A stretch of 64,000 bases of DNA from Pseudomonas kilonensis (GCF_001269885.1 NZ_LHVH01000024.1:558001-622000); one strand, 5' to 3'. Positions 1-9,044 are shown, counted from the first letter of the stretch. Made by a program: numbers and translations. The notes: generated by a model from the sequence alone, not told the origin.

Positions 1-1427
1 ATGTTCGCCGCCAGCGCCAGCAACAAGGCCATCAACGCCAGGCTCAGTGTCGGCAATTGCTGGCGGCAATCGGCAAGAAACCACTGCCCGAGCACCGAGC
101 GGCTGCGGCTCAACAACCGCTTCAGCGCACTGTTGAGCAACACCGGCAAGGCCAGCGCCGCGCCCAGCAACAAGGCCGTCATCAGGACAAAACCGCTGGC
201 CAGGCTGTCGCCCCAGATCAACGCCGATGCGCCAATCAACACCGCCACTGTCGCCACCCACCCCTGGCGTCGCAGCCAGCGGGCATGGGCCTGATGCCAG
301 GCCTGGGGGTTGGCCAGCGCCAGCAAGGGCAGGCGCGCCGCGCGCAGCAGACTGTCAGCGCCGGCCAGCAGTGCACCGAGCAGGCTCAGGCCGACACCGC
401 TGAACCACCACCACGGGCTGAGGTTCAAGTGCCCGGCCACTTCGGCGCCGTACAAACCCCGCAGGCTCGCCGCGACATCGGGCAACAACACGCTCGCCAG
501 CCAATAGCCGCTGAGCACCCCGGCGATCCCGCCCAGCAAGGCCAACGCGCCCAGTTCGATGGTCAGGCTGGTGACCAGCACCCGTGCACTGACGCCACAG
601 GCGCGCAGGGTCCGCAACAGACTGCGGCGTTGTTCCAGGGCCAGGCCGATGGCCGCGTGAACGATGAACAGACCCACCACAAAGGATAAAAACCCCAAGG
701 CATCGAGGTTCAGGTGAAAACTTTCGGTCAGGCGCGACAGGTTGTTTTCTTCATCAGCGTGCTTGAGTTGCAGGCGACCGTTGAACGCTTGCGGTAATGC
801 GGCGCTGAACGTGGCAGGCAACAACAGTCGAGACAGTTGCTCCGGCAACCCGAGTACCTGTTGGGCAAAACCGATGTCCATCAACAGCACGCCCGGCGCC
901 ATGTCCTCCTGGGCATGCAGCGGTGGCAGGGATTGTCCATCGACGCTCTGGGGTCGGTCACCCTCGGTCAGCCCCAGGGCTTGCAAGGTTTGCGGGGCGA
1001 TCCAGGTACGGCCGGGGTCGGTAAAGAACGCCACCACCTCGGTCATCTCCCGCGCCTGCCCCGCCAGCGCGGCACCGGGCGGCAACGACACCGGGTCGAT
1101 GCCCATCAGTTGCAGGCGCTGATCCTCGTGGTCCTTGAGCAGCACTCGAGCCTGCAACACTGGCGACACTGGCCAGCCCTGACGCCGCAGCTCGACAAAC
1201 CATTGCTGGGGGAAGGTGCCGCCACCGGGTGCACTGAGGCTGGCCTGGGGTTCGCCGCCGATCAATTGGCTGGCCCGGGCGTAGCTGTCCCGGGCCTGAC
1301 TGTTCAGCGCTTGCACGCCGGTGAGCAGGCTGGTGGCCAACCACAGGCCAGTCAGCACGCTGAAGAATTGCACCGGGTGCTGGCGCCAATGGCTGAGCAG
1401 GGCCTTGAGGGTCTGGCGAAAAATCAT
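1..1427 (-). CDS. ABC transporter permease, FtsX/LolC-like (partial, cut by window edge)
   Basis: The frame is open from an ATG at 1427 to the left edge, so the C-terminus lies outside the window. The translation begins MIFRQTLKALLSHWRQ, followed by a first membrane segment (FFSVLTGLWLATSLLTG). A large periplasmic-type domain comes next, then further hydrophobic segments (LGFLSFVVGLFIVHAAIGLAL and a later Leu/Ala/Gly-rich one). This is the MacB/FtsX layout: TM1, periplasmic domain, TM bundle. Its ATG overlaps the TGA of the ATPase gene by one base (TGATG), so the two are translationally coupled. The pair probably moves a lipid, lipoprotein or peptide across or out of the inner membrane; the substrate cannot be read from sequence. 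Confidence 0.85.
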   Translation of the reverse strand, partial: MIFRQTLKALLSHWRQHPVQFFSVLTGLWLATSLLTGVQALNSQARDSYARASQLIGGEPQASLSAPGGGTFPQQWFVELRRQGWPVSPVLQARVLLKDHEDQRLQLMGIDPVSLPPGAALAGQAREMTEVVAFFTDPGRTWIAPQTLQALGLTEGDRPQSVDGQSLPPLHAQEDMAPGVLLMDIGFAQQVLGLPEQLSRLLLPATFSAALPQAFNGRLQLKHADEENNLSRLTESFHLNLDALGFLSFVVGLFIVHAAIGLALEQRRSLLRTLRACGVSARVLVTSLTIELGALALLGGIAGVLSGYWLASVLLPDVAASLRGLYGAEVAGHLNLSPWWWFSGVGLSLLGALLAGADSLLRAARLPLLALANPQAWHQAHARWLRRQGWVATVAVLIGASALIWGDSLASGFVLMTALLLGAALALPVLLNSALKRLLSRSRSVLGQWFLADCRQQLPTLSLALMALLLALAAN

Positions 1428-2095
1428 CACCCCTGGGCCACCTGCGCCAACTGCCCGCCGTGCAACACCACGCGCTGGGCCAGGCGAGCCGCCACCCGTG
1501 GACTGTGGGTCACCATCAGCAGGCTGGTGGGGCTGCCCTCCAGCAGTTCCAGCAGCAGTTGCAGGACTTCGTCGCTGGTGGCTTCGTCGAGGCTGCCGGT
1601 GGGTTCATCGGCCAGCAACAAGGGCGGTCGCGAGGCCAACGCCCGCCCCAGCGCCACCCGCTGTTGCTGGCCGCCGGACAGTTGCTCGGGATAACGCCGC
1701 AGCAGCGCTGAAAGCCCGAGCCGCTGCACCAGATGGGCTTGCCACGCTGCGTCATAACGGCCGCACAGACGCGCCTGGAACGCCAGGTTGTCCTCCACCG
1801 ACAAGCTGCTGATGAGGTTGAACTGCTGGAACACCAGGCCGATTTCCGTGCGTCGCCAATTCGCCAACTGGCTTTCACTCATGCCATCGAGCCGATACTC
1901 GCCACTGCGAATGCTGCCGCGATCGACCTTGTCCAGCCCGGCGACCAGGTGCAGCAGGGTGCTCTTGCCGCTGCCTGACTCTCCCATCAGCGCCAGGCTG
2001 CTGCCGGGCATCAGCGTCAGGTCGATGCCTTGCAGCACCGGTAATGGGCCTTGGGGCGTGGGGTAGCTTTTGAAAACATCGCGGACTTCAAGCAT
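1427..2095 (-). CDS. ABC transporter ATP-binding protein, LolD/MacB type
   Basis: 222 aa from ATG 2095 (MLEVRDVFKSYPTPQG). An in-frame extension further upstream runs into repeat sequence and is rejected. Walker A is GESGSGKST, the signature is LSGGQQQR, and Walker B with its glutamate is LLLADEPTG, followed by the switch histidine in VTHSPR. Length and the LFQQFNLISSL Q-loop region fit the LolD/MacB/FtsE class, which works with FtsX-type permeases. The partner permease starts inside its stop codon. The product acts at the cytoplasmic face of the inner membrane. Confidence 0.92.
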   Translation of the reverse strand: MLEVRDVFKSYPTPQGPLPVLQGIDLTLMPGSSLALMGESGSGKSTLLHLVAGLDKVDRGSIRSGEYRLDGMSESQLANWRRTEIGLVFQQFNLISSLSVEDNLAFQARLCGRYDAAWQAHLVQRLGLSALLRRYPEQLSGGQQQRVALGRALASRPPLLLADEPTGSLDEATSDEVLQLLLELLEGSPTSLLMVTHSPRVAARLAQRVVLHGGQLAQVAQG

Positions 2096-2205
2096 GAAAA
2101 GGCTCGATGGATGAACGTGGGGGTCAGGATAGCGGAGTTGAGGGGCTGGCCCCATCGGCCAATACTGCTGTGCGTCCCCCATGCCGCTGGCGAGCCTTGG
2201 TATTT

Positions 2206-2545
2206 GCTCGTCGGGTGGGGGTGTATATCCGTTGCTGCGGTAACGGCGACTTATGGTTCCGCCCTGACGGCGGGTCACTTTCGAAAAGCGCGGAAGCCGG
2301 CCCAGTCGAAAGTAACCAAAGCGCTTCTGCCCCACCACTCGGTGCCTCGCCTAGGCTCGGCATGCCCTCACTCCGGCATTGCTCCGTGGGCCCGCCGCGA
2401 AGGGCCATCCATGGCCCAGCGCGGCTATCCCGGCATCCATGCCGGGATGCCCACTGCACAATGCCTGCGTTCGGCCAGCGTGGTTAACGGGGCGCCGAGA
2501 TCAACGTCCACCGCGAGGCGGCCTTATAGCCGACCTGGTTCTTGG
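2206..2545 (+). repeat. Long dispersed intergenic repeat, copy A
   Basis: About 320 bp that recurs almost unchanged in inverted orientation at about 2798-3131 and in direct orientation at about 33445-33770. Landmarks shared by all copies are CTGCGGTAACGGC, CCCCACCACTCGG, GCCTAGGCTCGG, GGCATCCATGCCGGGATGCC (itself a hairpin), GGTTAACGGGGCGCC and ACGTCCACCGCGAGGCGGCC. Short open frames in it are not consistent between copies, so it is treated as non-coding. Confidence 0.85.
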
Positions 2546-2562
2546 TGGGACCGCGTTTCTCC

Positions 2563-2786
2563 TATGGGAGCGGGCTTGCTCGCGATGAGGCCGGCACATT
2601 CAACCTCTTCATTGGCAATGGAGCCGCCTTCGCGAGCAAGCCCGCTCCCACACTGGATCAAGCAGGCACAAAATCCATGTGCACCCAGTCCCCTGTGGGA
2701 GCAAAGCTTGCTCGCGATGAGGCCAGCAAGCCCAACATCCATGTGACTGAGCCACCGCTATCGCGAGCAAGCTTTGCTCCCACAGA
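2563..2786. repeat. REP cluster (four REP palindromes in two inverted pairs)
   Basis: Four REP units lie near 2565, 2629, 2696 and 2760, alternating in orientation: GGGAGC...GCTTGCTCGCGATGAGG forward, and CGCGAGCAAGC...GCTCCCACA reverse. They form two REP doublets (REPIN-like). The cluster sits between the inverted copies A and B of the long dispersed repeat. Confidence 0.85.
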
Positions 2787-2797
2787 TTTGACGGGTG

Positions 2798-3131
2798 TAC
2801 GACCAGGAGAGCCAGGTCGGCTACCAGGCCGCCTCGCGGTGGACGTTGATTTCGGCGCCCCGTTAACCACGCTGGCCGAACGCAGGCATTGCGCAGTGGG
2901 CAACCCGGCATGGATGCCGGGTTAGCCGCGCTGGGCCATGGATGGCCCTTCGCGGCGGCCCACGGAGCAATGCCTTCGTTCGGGCACACCGAGCCTAGGC
3001 GAGGTGCCAAGTGGTGGGGCAAGCCTTTTTTGCTTACTTTTTTTGGCGTCTGAAAAAAAGTGAGTCGCCGTAAGGGCGAAACCCTAAGTGGCCGTTACCG
3101 CAGCAATGGATATGTACTCAATCAACAAGAG
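2798..3131 (-). repeat. Long dispersed intergenic repeat, copy B (inverted)
   Basis: Reverse-complement copy of the repeat at 2206-2545, recognisable from GGCCGCCTCGCGGTGGACGT, CCCGTTAACCACGCTGGCC, CCGAGCCTAGGCGAGG and GCCGTTACCGCAG. Differences from copy A are scattered substitutions and small indels near the T-rich stretch at 3028-3058. Copies A and B flank the REP cluster as large inverted arms. It ends just downstream of the stop codon of the next gene. Confidence 0.85.
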
Positions 3132-3142
3132 CTCAGCACCAG

Positions 3143-4840
3143 TCAATGCCCCTCCGCCATCTCAACCTGGCCGGACTGCGGTGTCACGATGTCGCCCAAG
3201 TCGATGTGTTTCCAAGCCGGTTTCGCCCCCAACCGCGCATTAAAGCGATAGTTGAAAGTGAAATCATCATCGGTTGGTTGGCTCAGGGATTTCCCATAGG
3301 CCGATTCAACCCCGGCCGGCTCGTACCCCATCAACTGCAACAGCGTCGGGAAGATGTTGTAGTGGCTGGAGCGATCTTTGTTCTGTGCCCAGGCTCGGCG
3401 CCAGTCCAGGGCATGCAACTGCGCGCCCTGGATCACCACCAACGGCACCAACCCCTCCTCCGCCACCGGGTCACCGCCGCAATGGGTGTTGAGCCCGGGG
3501 TTGCCGCGCTCGTGCAAGTCCTGGCCGTGGTCGGAGGTATAGATCAACACCGCATGGCTCAAATCAGCCTGCTGGAAGATTCGCTTGAAGAACTCGCCGA
3601 CGTTCCACAGCAAGGTGTTCTGGTAGGCGTTGCGGTACAACAGCCAATCATCTTTCTGGCCATTGAAGCCGTCGCGGCTGCCGGTGTCGACCACGTCCTG
3701 GAACTGCCCTCGCGGCAAGGCTGGGCGGTAGTTCATGAAGTCGTCGGGGTATTTGTCGTGTACCGGGAAATGCGCCCCCACTTTGTTGACCACCACCAGC
3801 TCGGCCTGGTTGTCGCCCAACAGCTCGATCAACTTCGCCGCCGCCGCCATGTCACGGTCGCGCACGCTGGCCTGGTCGAATTGGACGAATTCGTCGATGT
3901 CCTGTTTTTCCAGTTCGGTCATCAGGTTCTGCAGGTAGCCGCCGGTGCGCTGGGCGTCGATGTAGACGGTACGCAAACCGGCCTTCTTGGCATACTGCCA
4001 GATCGACGGTCGGGTGCTGTTGATGCGCACGTAGTCGGTGCGCGTGCCGCCGTAGCGCAGGGTGACGTTGGTGTCGGCGCTGCAATTGGCGATGGAGGCC
4101 GCATAGCCGAAATTGAAGACATCCACGCCCTCGGGCGGCGTCTTCAGGCCGGTGTGCACGCCGAACGGCGTGTTGATATCCAGGTAATTGCCGCCAATGC
4201 TTTCATCGATGATCAGCACGATATCCTGCTCGATCATAGACGATCGTCGTACCAGGGTGACCGGCTCCCGGGGGCCGACGGTGTTGTGCAAGGACTCGTA
4301 GGCAAACAGATTCAAATAGGCCAAGGGCGTGTACATCACCGGCAGGCCGCGTGCACCCTCGCCTGCCCGCACGAACAACACGCCACTGAGCAACAACACG
4401 CCCAACACGGGCGCCGCCATGGGCAGGTAGCCGGGCAACCGCAGCGACCTTTGAGGCTTGAGCGCGATGCCGAACAACAGCAGCAAGCCGCTGATCACCG
4501 CGCTGATAATCACCTCGCGGTACTGATAGGCCGCCTCCTGGATAAATCCTCCCGAGTACACCAGCGAAACGAACTGGCTATAGGTCAGGTAACTGTCCGT
4601 GACCCGGGTGTACACCTCGAAAAACACCGCTGAAAAAAACATCGCCAAGGCAAACACATGCCTCACCAAGGTCTGGCGTATGTAGGCGCTCATCCACAGC
4701 GCCAGCACCAACAGCACAAACATGGTGCCGAACAGCAAGGTTGCCAAGCCCAAGCCCAACGCGTCGAGACGGTCGAGGTAATAGTCGTATCCCTTGAGCA
4801 GGTACAGAACCAGCAGCAGTTCCTTGAGGTAACGGGCCAT
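3143..4840 (-). CDS. Inner-membrane sulfatase/phosphoethanolamine transferase-like protein
   Basis: 565 aa. The first 160 residues hold about five membrane segments; the rest is a periplasmic alkaline-phosphatase-fold domain. Candidate metal and catalytic residues are E213 (IIDESIGGNY), T257/T260 (NCSADTNVTLR), D437/H438 (YTSDHGQDLHERG) and H493 (SSHYNIFPTLLQLMGY). This matches the EptA/CptA/OpgE layout, in which phosphoethanolamine is moved from a phospholipid to a lipid A or glycan acceptor, but the acceptor cannot be inferred. The gene is divergent from the exopolysaccharide operon across a 376-bp gap, so it may modify the same envelope or polymer. An LTA-synthase-like phosphoglycerol transferase is a possible alternative. 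Confidence 0.8.
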   Translation of the reverse strand: MARYLKELLLVLYLLKGYDYYLDRLDALGLGLATLLFGTMFVLLVLALWMSAYIRQTLVRHVFALAMFFSAVFFEVYTRVTDSYLTYSQFVSLVYSGGFIQEAAYQYREVIISAVISGLLLLFGIALKPQRSLRLPGYLPMAAPVLGVLLLSGVLFVRAGEGARGLPVMYTPLAYLNLFAYESLHNTVGPREPVTLVRRSSMIEQDIVLIIDESIGGNYLDINTPFGVHTGLKTPPEGVDVFNFGYAASIANCSADTNVTLRYGGTRTDYVRINSTRPSIWQYAKKAGLRTVYIDAQRTGGYLQNLMTELEKQDIDEFVQFDQASVRDRDMAAAAKLIELLGDNQAELVVVNKVGAHFPVHDKYPDDFMNYRPALPRGQFQDVVDTGSRDGFNGQKDDWLLYRNAYQNTLLWNVGEFFKRIFQQADLSHAVLIYTSDHGQDLHERGNPGLNTHCGGDPVAEEGLVPLVVIQGAQLHALDWRRAWAQNKDRSSHYNIFPTLLQLMGYEPAGVESAYGKSLSQPTDDDFTFNYRFNARLGAKPAWKHIDLGDIVTPQSGQVEMAEGH

Positions 4841-5216
4841 GTTTTCCTCGACCGGATCGCACTGTCGAAAGCGCTTCGTTCCTGCACGTTAGCAGCCGAT
4901 GTTCAAAGCGCAAGAAATGCTTCACCCGAACCATGCGTCAAAAAAAAGTTACCCCAAAAATGACACGAAATGCCGTCACAAAATGTAAAAATCTATGGAT
5001 TACTACCGTTTATCGCTTTGTCAAATTCCCGTAAAGCCCAATAAAACAGCCACTTTATTAAGACAGTCAAGGACTTGATATCAAAAGGCCCGACTTCACT
5101 TGAATTGCCAACACTGACAACTGTCATTTTGCTGACACGCTTTTCTGAAGCTGCGCTATACCCCTCTAAACAGTTTCATCCGAGTTACATCATTCGGTCT
5201 GCGAGGCGCGCCAAAA
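4841..5216. promoter_or_regulatory. Divergent intergenic region, promoter region of the exopolysaccharide operon
   Basis: AT-rich 376-bp gap between the divergent transferase gene and the first exopolysaccharide gene. A candidate sigma-70 promoter for the operon is CTGACA (5132-5137), 17 bp, GCTATA (5155-5160); the match is weak. A perfect inverted repeat TGACA-AC-TGTCA (5115-5126) lies just upstream of that -35 and could be an operator. GAGG at 5203-5206 is the likely ribosome binding site for the ATG at 5217. No regulator gene is adjacent. Confidence 0.4.
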
Positions 5217-6581
5217 ATGGACGTGAGCGTATTTGGTACGGGGTATGTCGGGCTAATCCAGGCGGCCGCAATGGCCGACGTCGGACACCGCGTTTTGTGC
5301 ATCGACATCGACCCGAAAAAAATCCAGCAACTGCAACAAGCCGTACCCACCATCAGCGAGCCGGGGTTGTCCAGCTTGCTCGAAGACAACATCAAAGCCG
5401 GACGCTTGTCGTTCAGTTCCCAGGCCAGCGACGCGGTCAATCATGGCGAGCTGATTTTCATCGCCGTCGGCACCCCCGCCGATGAAGACGGCTCGGCCGA
5501 CCTGAGCCATGTGCTGGCCGTCACCCAGCAAATCGCCGACTTCATGGACAGCGACCGCACCCTGGTCATCAAGTCCACGGTGCCGGTGGGCACCGCCGAC
5601 AAAGTGGCCGAATGCGCTCGCCAGGCACTGGCGCGGCGAGGCCTGAAACAGCTGAACGTGCGCGTGGTGTCCAACCCCGAGTTTCTCAAGGAAGGCAGTG
5701 CGCTGGCCGATTGCATGCGCCCCGACCGGATCATCGTCGGCACCGCCGACCCGCTGGCCCGCGACCAGATGACGGAGCTCTACGCGCCCTTTTGCCGCAA
5801 CCACGAAAAACTGATGTTCATGGACAACCGCAGCGCCGAACTGACCAAGTACGCCGCCAATGCCATGCTCGCCACCCGCATCAGCTTCATGAACGAACTG
5901 GCCAACCTCACCGAACGGCTGGGCGCCGACATCGAAGCGGTGCGCAAAGGCATCGGCTCGGACCCACGCATCGGTTATCACTTCATCTACCCCGGCTGCG
6001 GTTTCGGCGGCTCGTGCTTCCCCAAGGACCTGCGGGCCCTGCTGCACACCGCCGAGCAAAGCGGCATGCCACTGCGCCTGCTGCGCAGCGTCACCGACGT
6101 CAACGACAGCCAGCGGCACATCCTCTTCGAGAAACTGGCGAAACAGTTCCAGGAGGGCCTGGCCGGCAAGTCGATTGCCATCTGGGGCCTGGCGTTCAAA
6201 CCCAACACCGATGACATGCGTGAAGCCCCCAGCCGCTACCTGATGGAAGCGCTGTGGCGCGAAGGCGCCCGAGTCCATGCCTATGACCCGGAAGCCATGT
6301 CCGAATGCCGGCGCCTCTACGGCTATCGCAAGGACCTGAACCTCTGCGCCACCCGCGACGACACTCTGGAGGATGCCGACGCCCTGGTGATCTGCACCGA
6401 GTGGAAGAATTTTCGCGTGGTGGACTTCGACCTGCTGGCCAGCAAGTTGCGCGCCCGGGTGATCATCGATGGCCGCAACCTGTACAACCCCGAACACCTG
6501 GCCGCCGCCGGGTTGCTGTATCGCGGTATCGGGCTGCGCCACACCGTGCCCGGTACTCCGACACCAGGGCCACAAGCGTGA
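5217..6581 (+). CDS. ugd: UDP-glucose 6-dehydrogenase
   Basis: 454 aa. Oxidises UDP-glucose to UDP-glucuronate with two NAD+. The N-terminal Rossmann motif is GTGYVG at residues 7-12, the conserved stretch NPEFLKEG is near 153, and the catalytic cysteine is C267 in GGSCFPKD. It is followed by the C-terminal UDP-binding domain (WGLAFKPNTDDMREAPS). GDP-mannose dehydrogenase is the main alternative in this superfamily, but the next gene is a UDP-glucuronate epimerase, which favours the UDP-glucose assignment. First gene of the operon; its TGA overlaps the GTG start of the next gene. Confidence 0.93.
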   Translation: MDVSVFGTGYVGLIQAAAMADVGHRVLCIDIDPKKIQQLQQAVPTISEPGLSSLLEDNIKAGRLSFSSQASDAVNHGELIFIAVGTPADEDGSADLSHVLAVTQQIADFMDSDRTLVIKSTVPVGTADKVAECARQALARRGLKQLNVRVVSNPEFLKEGSALADCMRPDRIIVGTADPLARDQMTELYAPFCRNHEKLMFMDNRSAELTKYAANAMLATRISFMNELANLTERLGADIEAVRKGIGSDPRIGYHFIYPGCGFGGSCFPKDLRALLHTAEQSGMPLRLLRSVTDVNDSQRHILFEKLAKQFQEGLAGKSIAIWGLAFKPNTDDMREAPSRYLMEALWREGARVHAYDPEAMSECRRLYGYRKDLNLCATRDDTLEDADALVICTEWKNFRVVDFDLLASKLRARVIIDGRNLYNPEHLAAAGLLYRGIGLRHTVPGTPTPGPQA

Positions 6582-7636
6582 ACATCCTGGTCACCGGCGC
6601 AGCCGGCTTCATCGGCGCCCACGTCGTGCTGCGACTGCTGCGCGACGGCCATCGGGTGTGCGGGCTGGACAATTTCAACGACTACTACGACCCGCAGCTC
6701 AAGCACGACCGCGTGACCTGGGTAAACGACCAGGCCGGCGATTTTCCCCTGGCGCGGATCGATCTGGCCGACGCGCCGGCCATCGATGAACTGTTCCAGG
6801 CCCGGCGCCCGGACGTCGTGATTCACCTCGCGGCCCAGGCCGGCGTGCGCTACTCCCTGGAGAACCCGCAGGCCTATGTCGACAGCAACATCACCGGGTT
6901 CCTGAACATCCTGGAAAACTGCCGCCGCTATCCGGTCAAGCACCTGATCTACGCCTCCTCAAGTTCGGTATACGGCGCCAACTCGCGCACGCCTTATTCG
7001 GTGCAGGACAACGTCGACCATCCGCTGTCGCTGTACGCGGCCAGCAAAAAAGCCAACGAACTGATGGCCCACAGCTACAGCCACCTGTTCGGCATTCCCT
7101 GCACCGGCCTGCGCTTCTTCACGGTGTACGGCCCTTGGGGCCGGCCGGACATGTCGCCGATCCAGTTTGCCCGCGCCATCGCCGAAGACCACGTGCTGCA
7201 GCTGTTCAACCACGGCGAACACCAACGCGATTTCACCTACATCGACGACATCGTCGAAAGCATCGCCCGCCTGATCGAACGTGCGCCCCAGGTCACGCCA
7301 CTGTTGGATCACGAACAACCGGACCCGGCCACCAGCCGCGCGCCCTGGCAGATCTACAACATCGGCGGGCAGCACCCGGTGGCGCTGCGCAGCTATGTCG
7401 CGCTGCTGGAAAAACACCTGGGACGAACCGCCCGTATCGAATTGCTGCCCCTGCAAGCGGGGGATGTGCTCAACACCTGCGCCGATGCCAGCGACCTGGC
7501 ACGGGCCACCGGCTTCAAGCCGTGTATCGAACTGGACGACGGCCTGGGTCGTTTCATCCAGTGGTTCCTCGATTACTACGCAGTACCCATCGCCCATACG
7601 CCGTTCGCGGCTGAAGTTCAGCGGAGGAGTCTATGA
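6578..7636 (+). CDS. NAD-dependent UDP-glucuronate 4-epimerase
   Basis: 352 aa from GTG 6578, overlapping the stop of ugd as GTGA. Extended-SDR fold: NAD motif GAAGFIG at 7-13, then NFNDYYDPQLKHDR, which is characteristic of UDP-GlcA 4-epimerases. Catalytic Tyr153 and Lys157 are in SLYAASKKANE, followed by LRFFTVYGPWGRPDM. Using the product of ugd, it would make UDP-galacturonate, so the polymer is probably acidic. A longer in-frame upstream extension would overlap ugd for 270 bp and is rejected. Confidence 0.9.
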   Translation: MNILVTGAAGFIGAHVVLRLLRDGHRVCGLDNFNDYYDPQLKHDRVTWVNDQAGDFPLARIDLADAPAIDELFQARRPDVVIHLAAQAGVRYSLENPQAYVDSNITGFLNILENCRRYPVKHLIYASSSSVYGANSRTPYSVQDNVDHPLSLYAASKKANELMAHSYSHLFGIPCTGLRFFTVYGPWGRPDMSPIQFARAIAEDHVLQLFNHGEHQRDFTYIDDIVESIARLIERAPQVTPLLDHEQPDPATSRAPWQIYNIGGQHPVALRSYVALLEKHLGRTARIELLPLQAGDVLNTCADASDLARATGFKPCIELDDGLGRFIQWFLDYYAVPIAHTPFAAEVQRRSL

Positions 7637-8379
7637 CCCGACATGAGCAAGTCATCGAGATCAACGCCCCGGGACGCGACAAGCGCGTCGATCCGGAGCA
7701 CCGCAGGCGCCTGGACGCGGCCATCCACCGCCAGGGCCGTGGTTGGTTGACCGGTCGCGACAGCGGCCGGCCCTGGACGGTCTCGCGCACCAACCGCGTA
7801 GTGGCCTGCCTCGGCGCACTGGCGATCCTGCTGGTGTTCTGCCCGCTGCTGCTGGGCCTGGCGCTGCTGGTGAAGTTCTCCAGCCCCGGTCCCGTGTTGT
7901 TCGTGCAAAAGCGCACCGGGTATCGCGGTCGGGTCTTCGGCATGTACAAGTTCCGCACCATGGTTGCCGACGCCGAGGCTCTCAAGGAGTCGCTGCGCCA
8001 CCTCAACAAACACGGCGCCGAAGCCATCGACTTCAAGATCGACAACGATCCGCGCATCACGCCCATCGGCCGGTTCCTGCGACGAAGCAGCCTCGATGAA
8101 CTGCCGAACCTGATCAATGTAGTGACCGGCGACATGCGCCTGGTGGGCCCGCGGCCGACCTCGTTCAACGCCTATCGCTACAAGGACAACCATCTTGTGC
8201 GCCTGAGCATCTACCCCGGCATGACCGGCCTTTGGCAGATCTCCGGGCGCAGCAATATCGACTTCGACCAGCGCGTGGAATTGGACCTCAGCTATATCGC
8301 TGAACAGAGCCTGTGGCTGGATTTGAAGATCCTGATGATTACCCCCTTCAAAGTTTTCAGCGGCCACGGAGCGAGTTAA
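7633..8379 (+). CDS. Priming sugar-phosphate transferase (short WcaJ/ExoY type)
   Basis: 248 aa. Transfers a sugar 1-phosphate from a UDP-sugar to undecaprenyl phosphate, starting each repeat unit on the inner membrane. A single membrane segment (about 54-78) precedes the bacterial sugar-transferase domain with KFSSPGPVLFVQKRTG, MYKFRTM, RSSLDELPNL, DMRLVGPRP and PGMTGLWQ(I)SGR. It lacks the four-helix N-terminal half of full WcaJ, so it belongs to the small ExoY/PssA-type group. Overlaps the epimerase by ATGA. Confidence 0.93.
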   Translation: MTRHEQVIEINAPGRDKRVDPEHRRRLDAAIHRQGRGWLTGRDSGRPWTVSRTNRVVACLGALAILLVFCPLLLGLALLVKFSSPGPVLFVQKRTGYRGRVFGMYKFRTMVADAEALKESLRHLNKHGAEAIDFKIDNDPRITPIGRFLRRSSLDELPNLINVVTGDMRLVGPRPTSFNAYRYKDNHLVRLSIYPGMTGLWQISGRSNIDFDQRVELDLSYIAEQSLWLDLKILMITPFKVFSGHGAS

Positions 8380-9024
8380 ATGGACGGTTCAACCAATATC
8401 CTGACCATAGCAAGCCCGAGCGAGACCAACCTGACCTCGACCGTGCTCGACCCTTCCCTGCGGATCCTGCTCTTGACGGCCGCCAACACCGGCACCGGCA
8501 CCAGCACCAGCGCGATGGCGCTGGCCGCTCAACTGGCGCAGATGAGCAACGGTCGCGTGCTGCTGGTGGATGCCAGCCAGTCACCGCGCAACCTCAGCCA
8601 GCAGCTGTCGTTGCACAAGGAGCGCGGTTTCACCGACCTGTTGTTCAACAGCCTCGCCCCGCCCTTGTTGCAGGACTGCGTGGTGCAAGCGTCCAGCCTG
8701 CCCTTCGACGTGCTGCCCCACGGGCGCCTGGGCCGCAATGCCGAGCACCTGAGCCCCGAGCGACTGCGCCCACTGTTCAGGCAACTGGCGGCGCAGTACC
8801 GCTTTGTGGTGATCGACGCCGACGCAGTGTATTCGGCCAGCGACACGCTGGTACTCAGCACCCAGGTAGACGGCGTGGTGCTGGTGGTGCGCGGTGAAGA
8901 CACCCGCTGGGAAGTGGCCCAGGCCGCTCGCCAACGCCTGTCCCAGGCCGGCGCGAAGGTGGTGGGCAGCGTGTTCAACCGCCGCAAGTACTACATGCCC
9001 AAGTGGCTCTACAACAACCTGTAA
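8380..9024 (+). CDS. CpsD/Wzc-like P-loop protein with degenerate Walker A
   Basis: 214 aa, the size and position of a stand-alone BY-kinase (CpsD/CapB) or exopolysaccharide P-loop protein. The fold markers are present but altered. The P-loop position reads TGTGTST (38-43), with threonine where GxGKST has lysine. The Walker A' strand is VLLVDAS, with serine replacing the usual second acidic residue. Walker B is FVVIDAD (D147). The tail has only three tyrosines (KYYMPKWLY) and not a long Tyr cluster. It may be a pseudo-kinase that only partners the Wzz-like protein two genes downstream. It starts directly after the stop of the preceding gene. Confidence 0.75.
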   Translation: MDGSTNILTIASPSETNLTSTVLDPSLRILLLTAANTGTGTSTSAMALAAQLAQMSNGRVLLVDASQSPRNLSQQLSLHKERGFTDLLFNSLAPPLLQDCVVQASSLPFDVLPHGRLGRNAEHLSPERLRPLFRQLAAQYRFVVIDADAVYSASDTLVLSTQVDGVVLVVRGEDTRWEVAQAARQRLSQAGAKVVGSVFNRRKYYMPKWLYNNL

Positions 9025-9044
9025 GCCTGCAAAAGGATGACGAG

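Noticed and set aside
2379..3022. Small open frames in the long dispersed repeat
   Set aside because: Frames run on both strands, differ between the three copies of the repeat and have no ribosome binding site, so they are treated as spurious.
5141..5160. AlgU (sigma-22) promoter for the exopolysaccharide operon, suggested by TCTGA at 5144
   Set aside because: No GAACTT-like box at 16-17 bp upstream of TCTGA.
5253..6575. Long minus-strand open frame opposite the UDP-glucose dehydrogenase gene
   Set aside because: It is antisense to a clearly assigned enzyme. High-G+C coding genes commonly leave such open shadows, and it encodes no recognisable domain.
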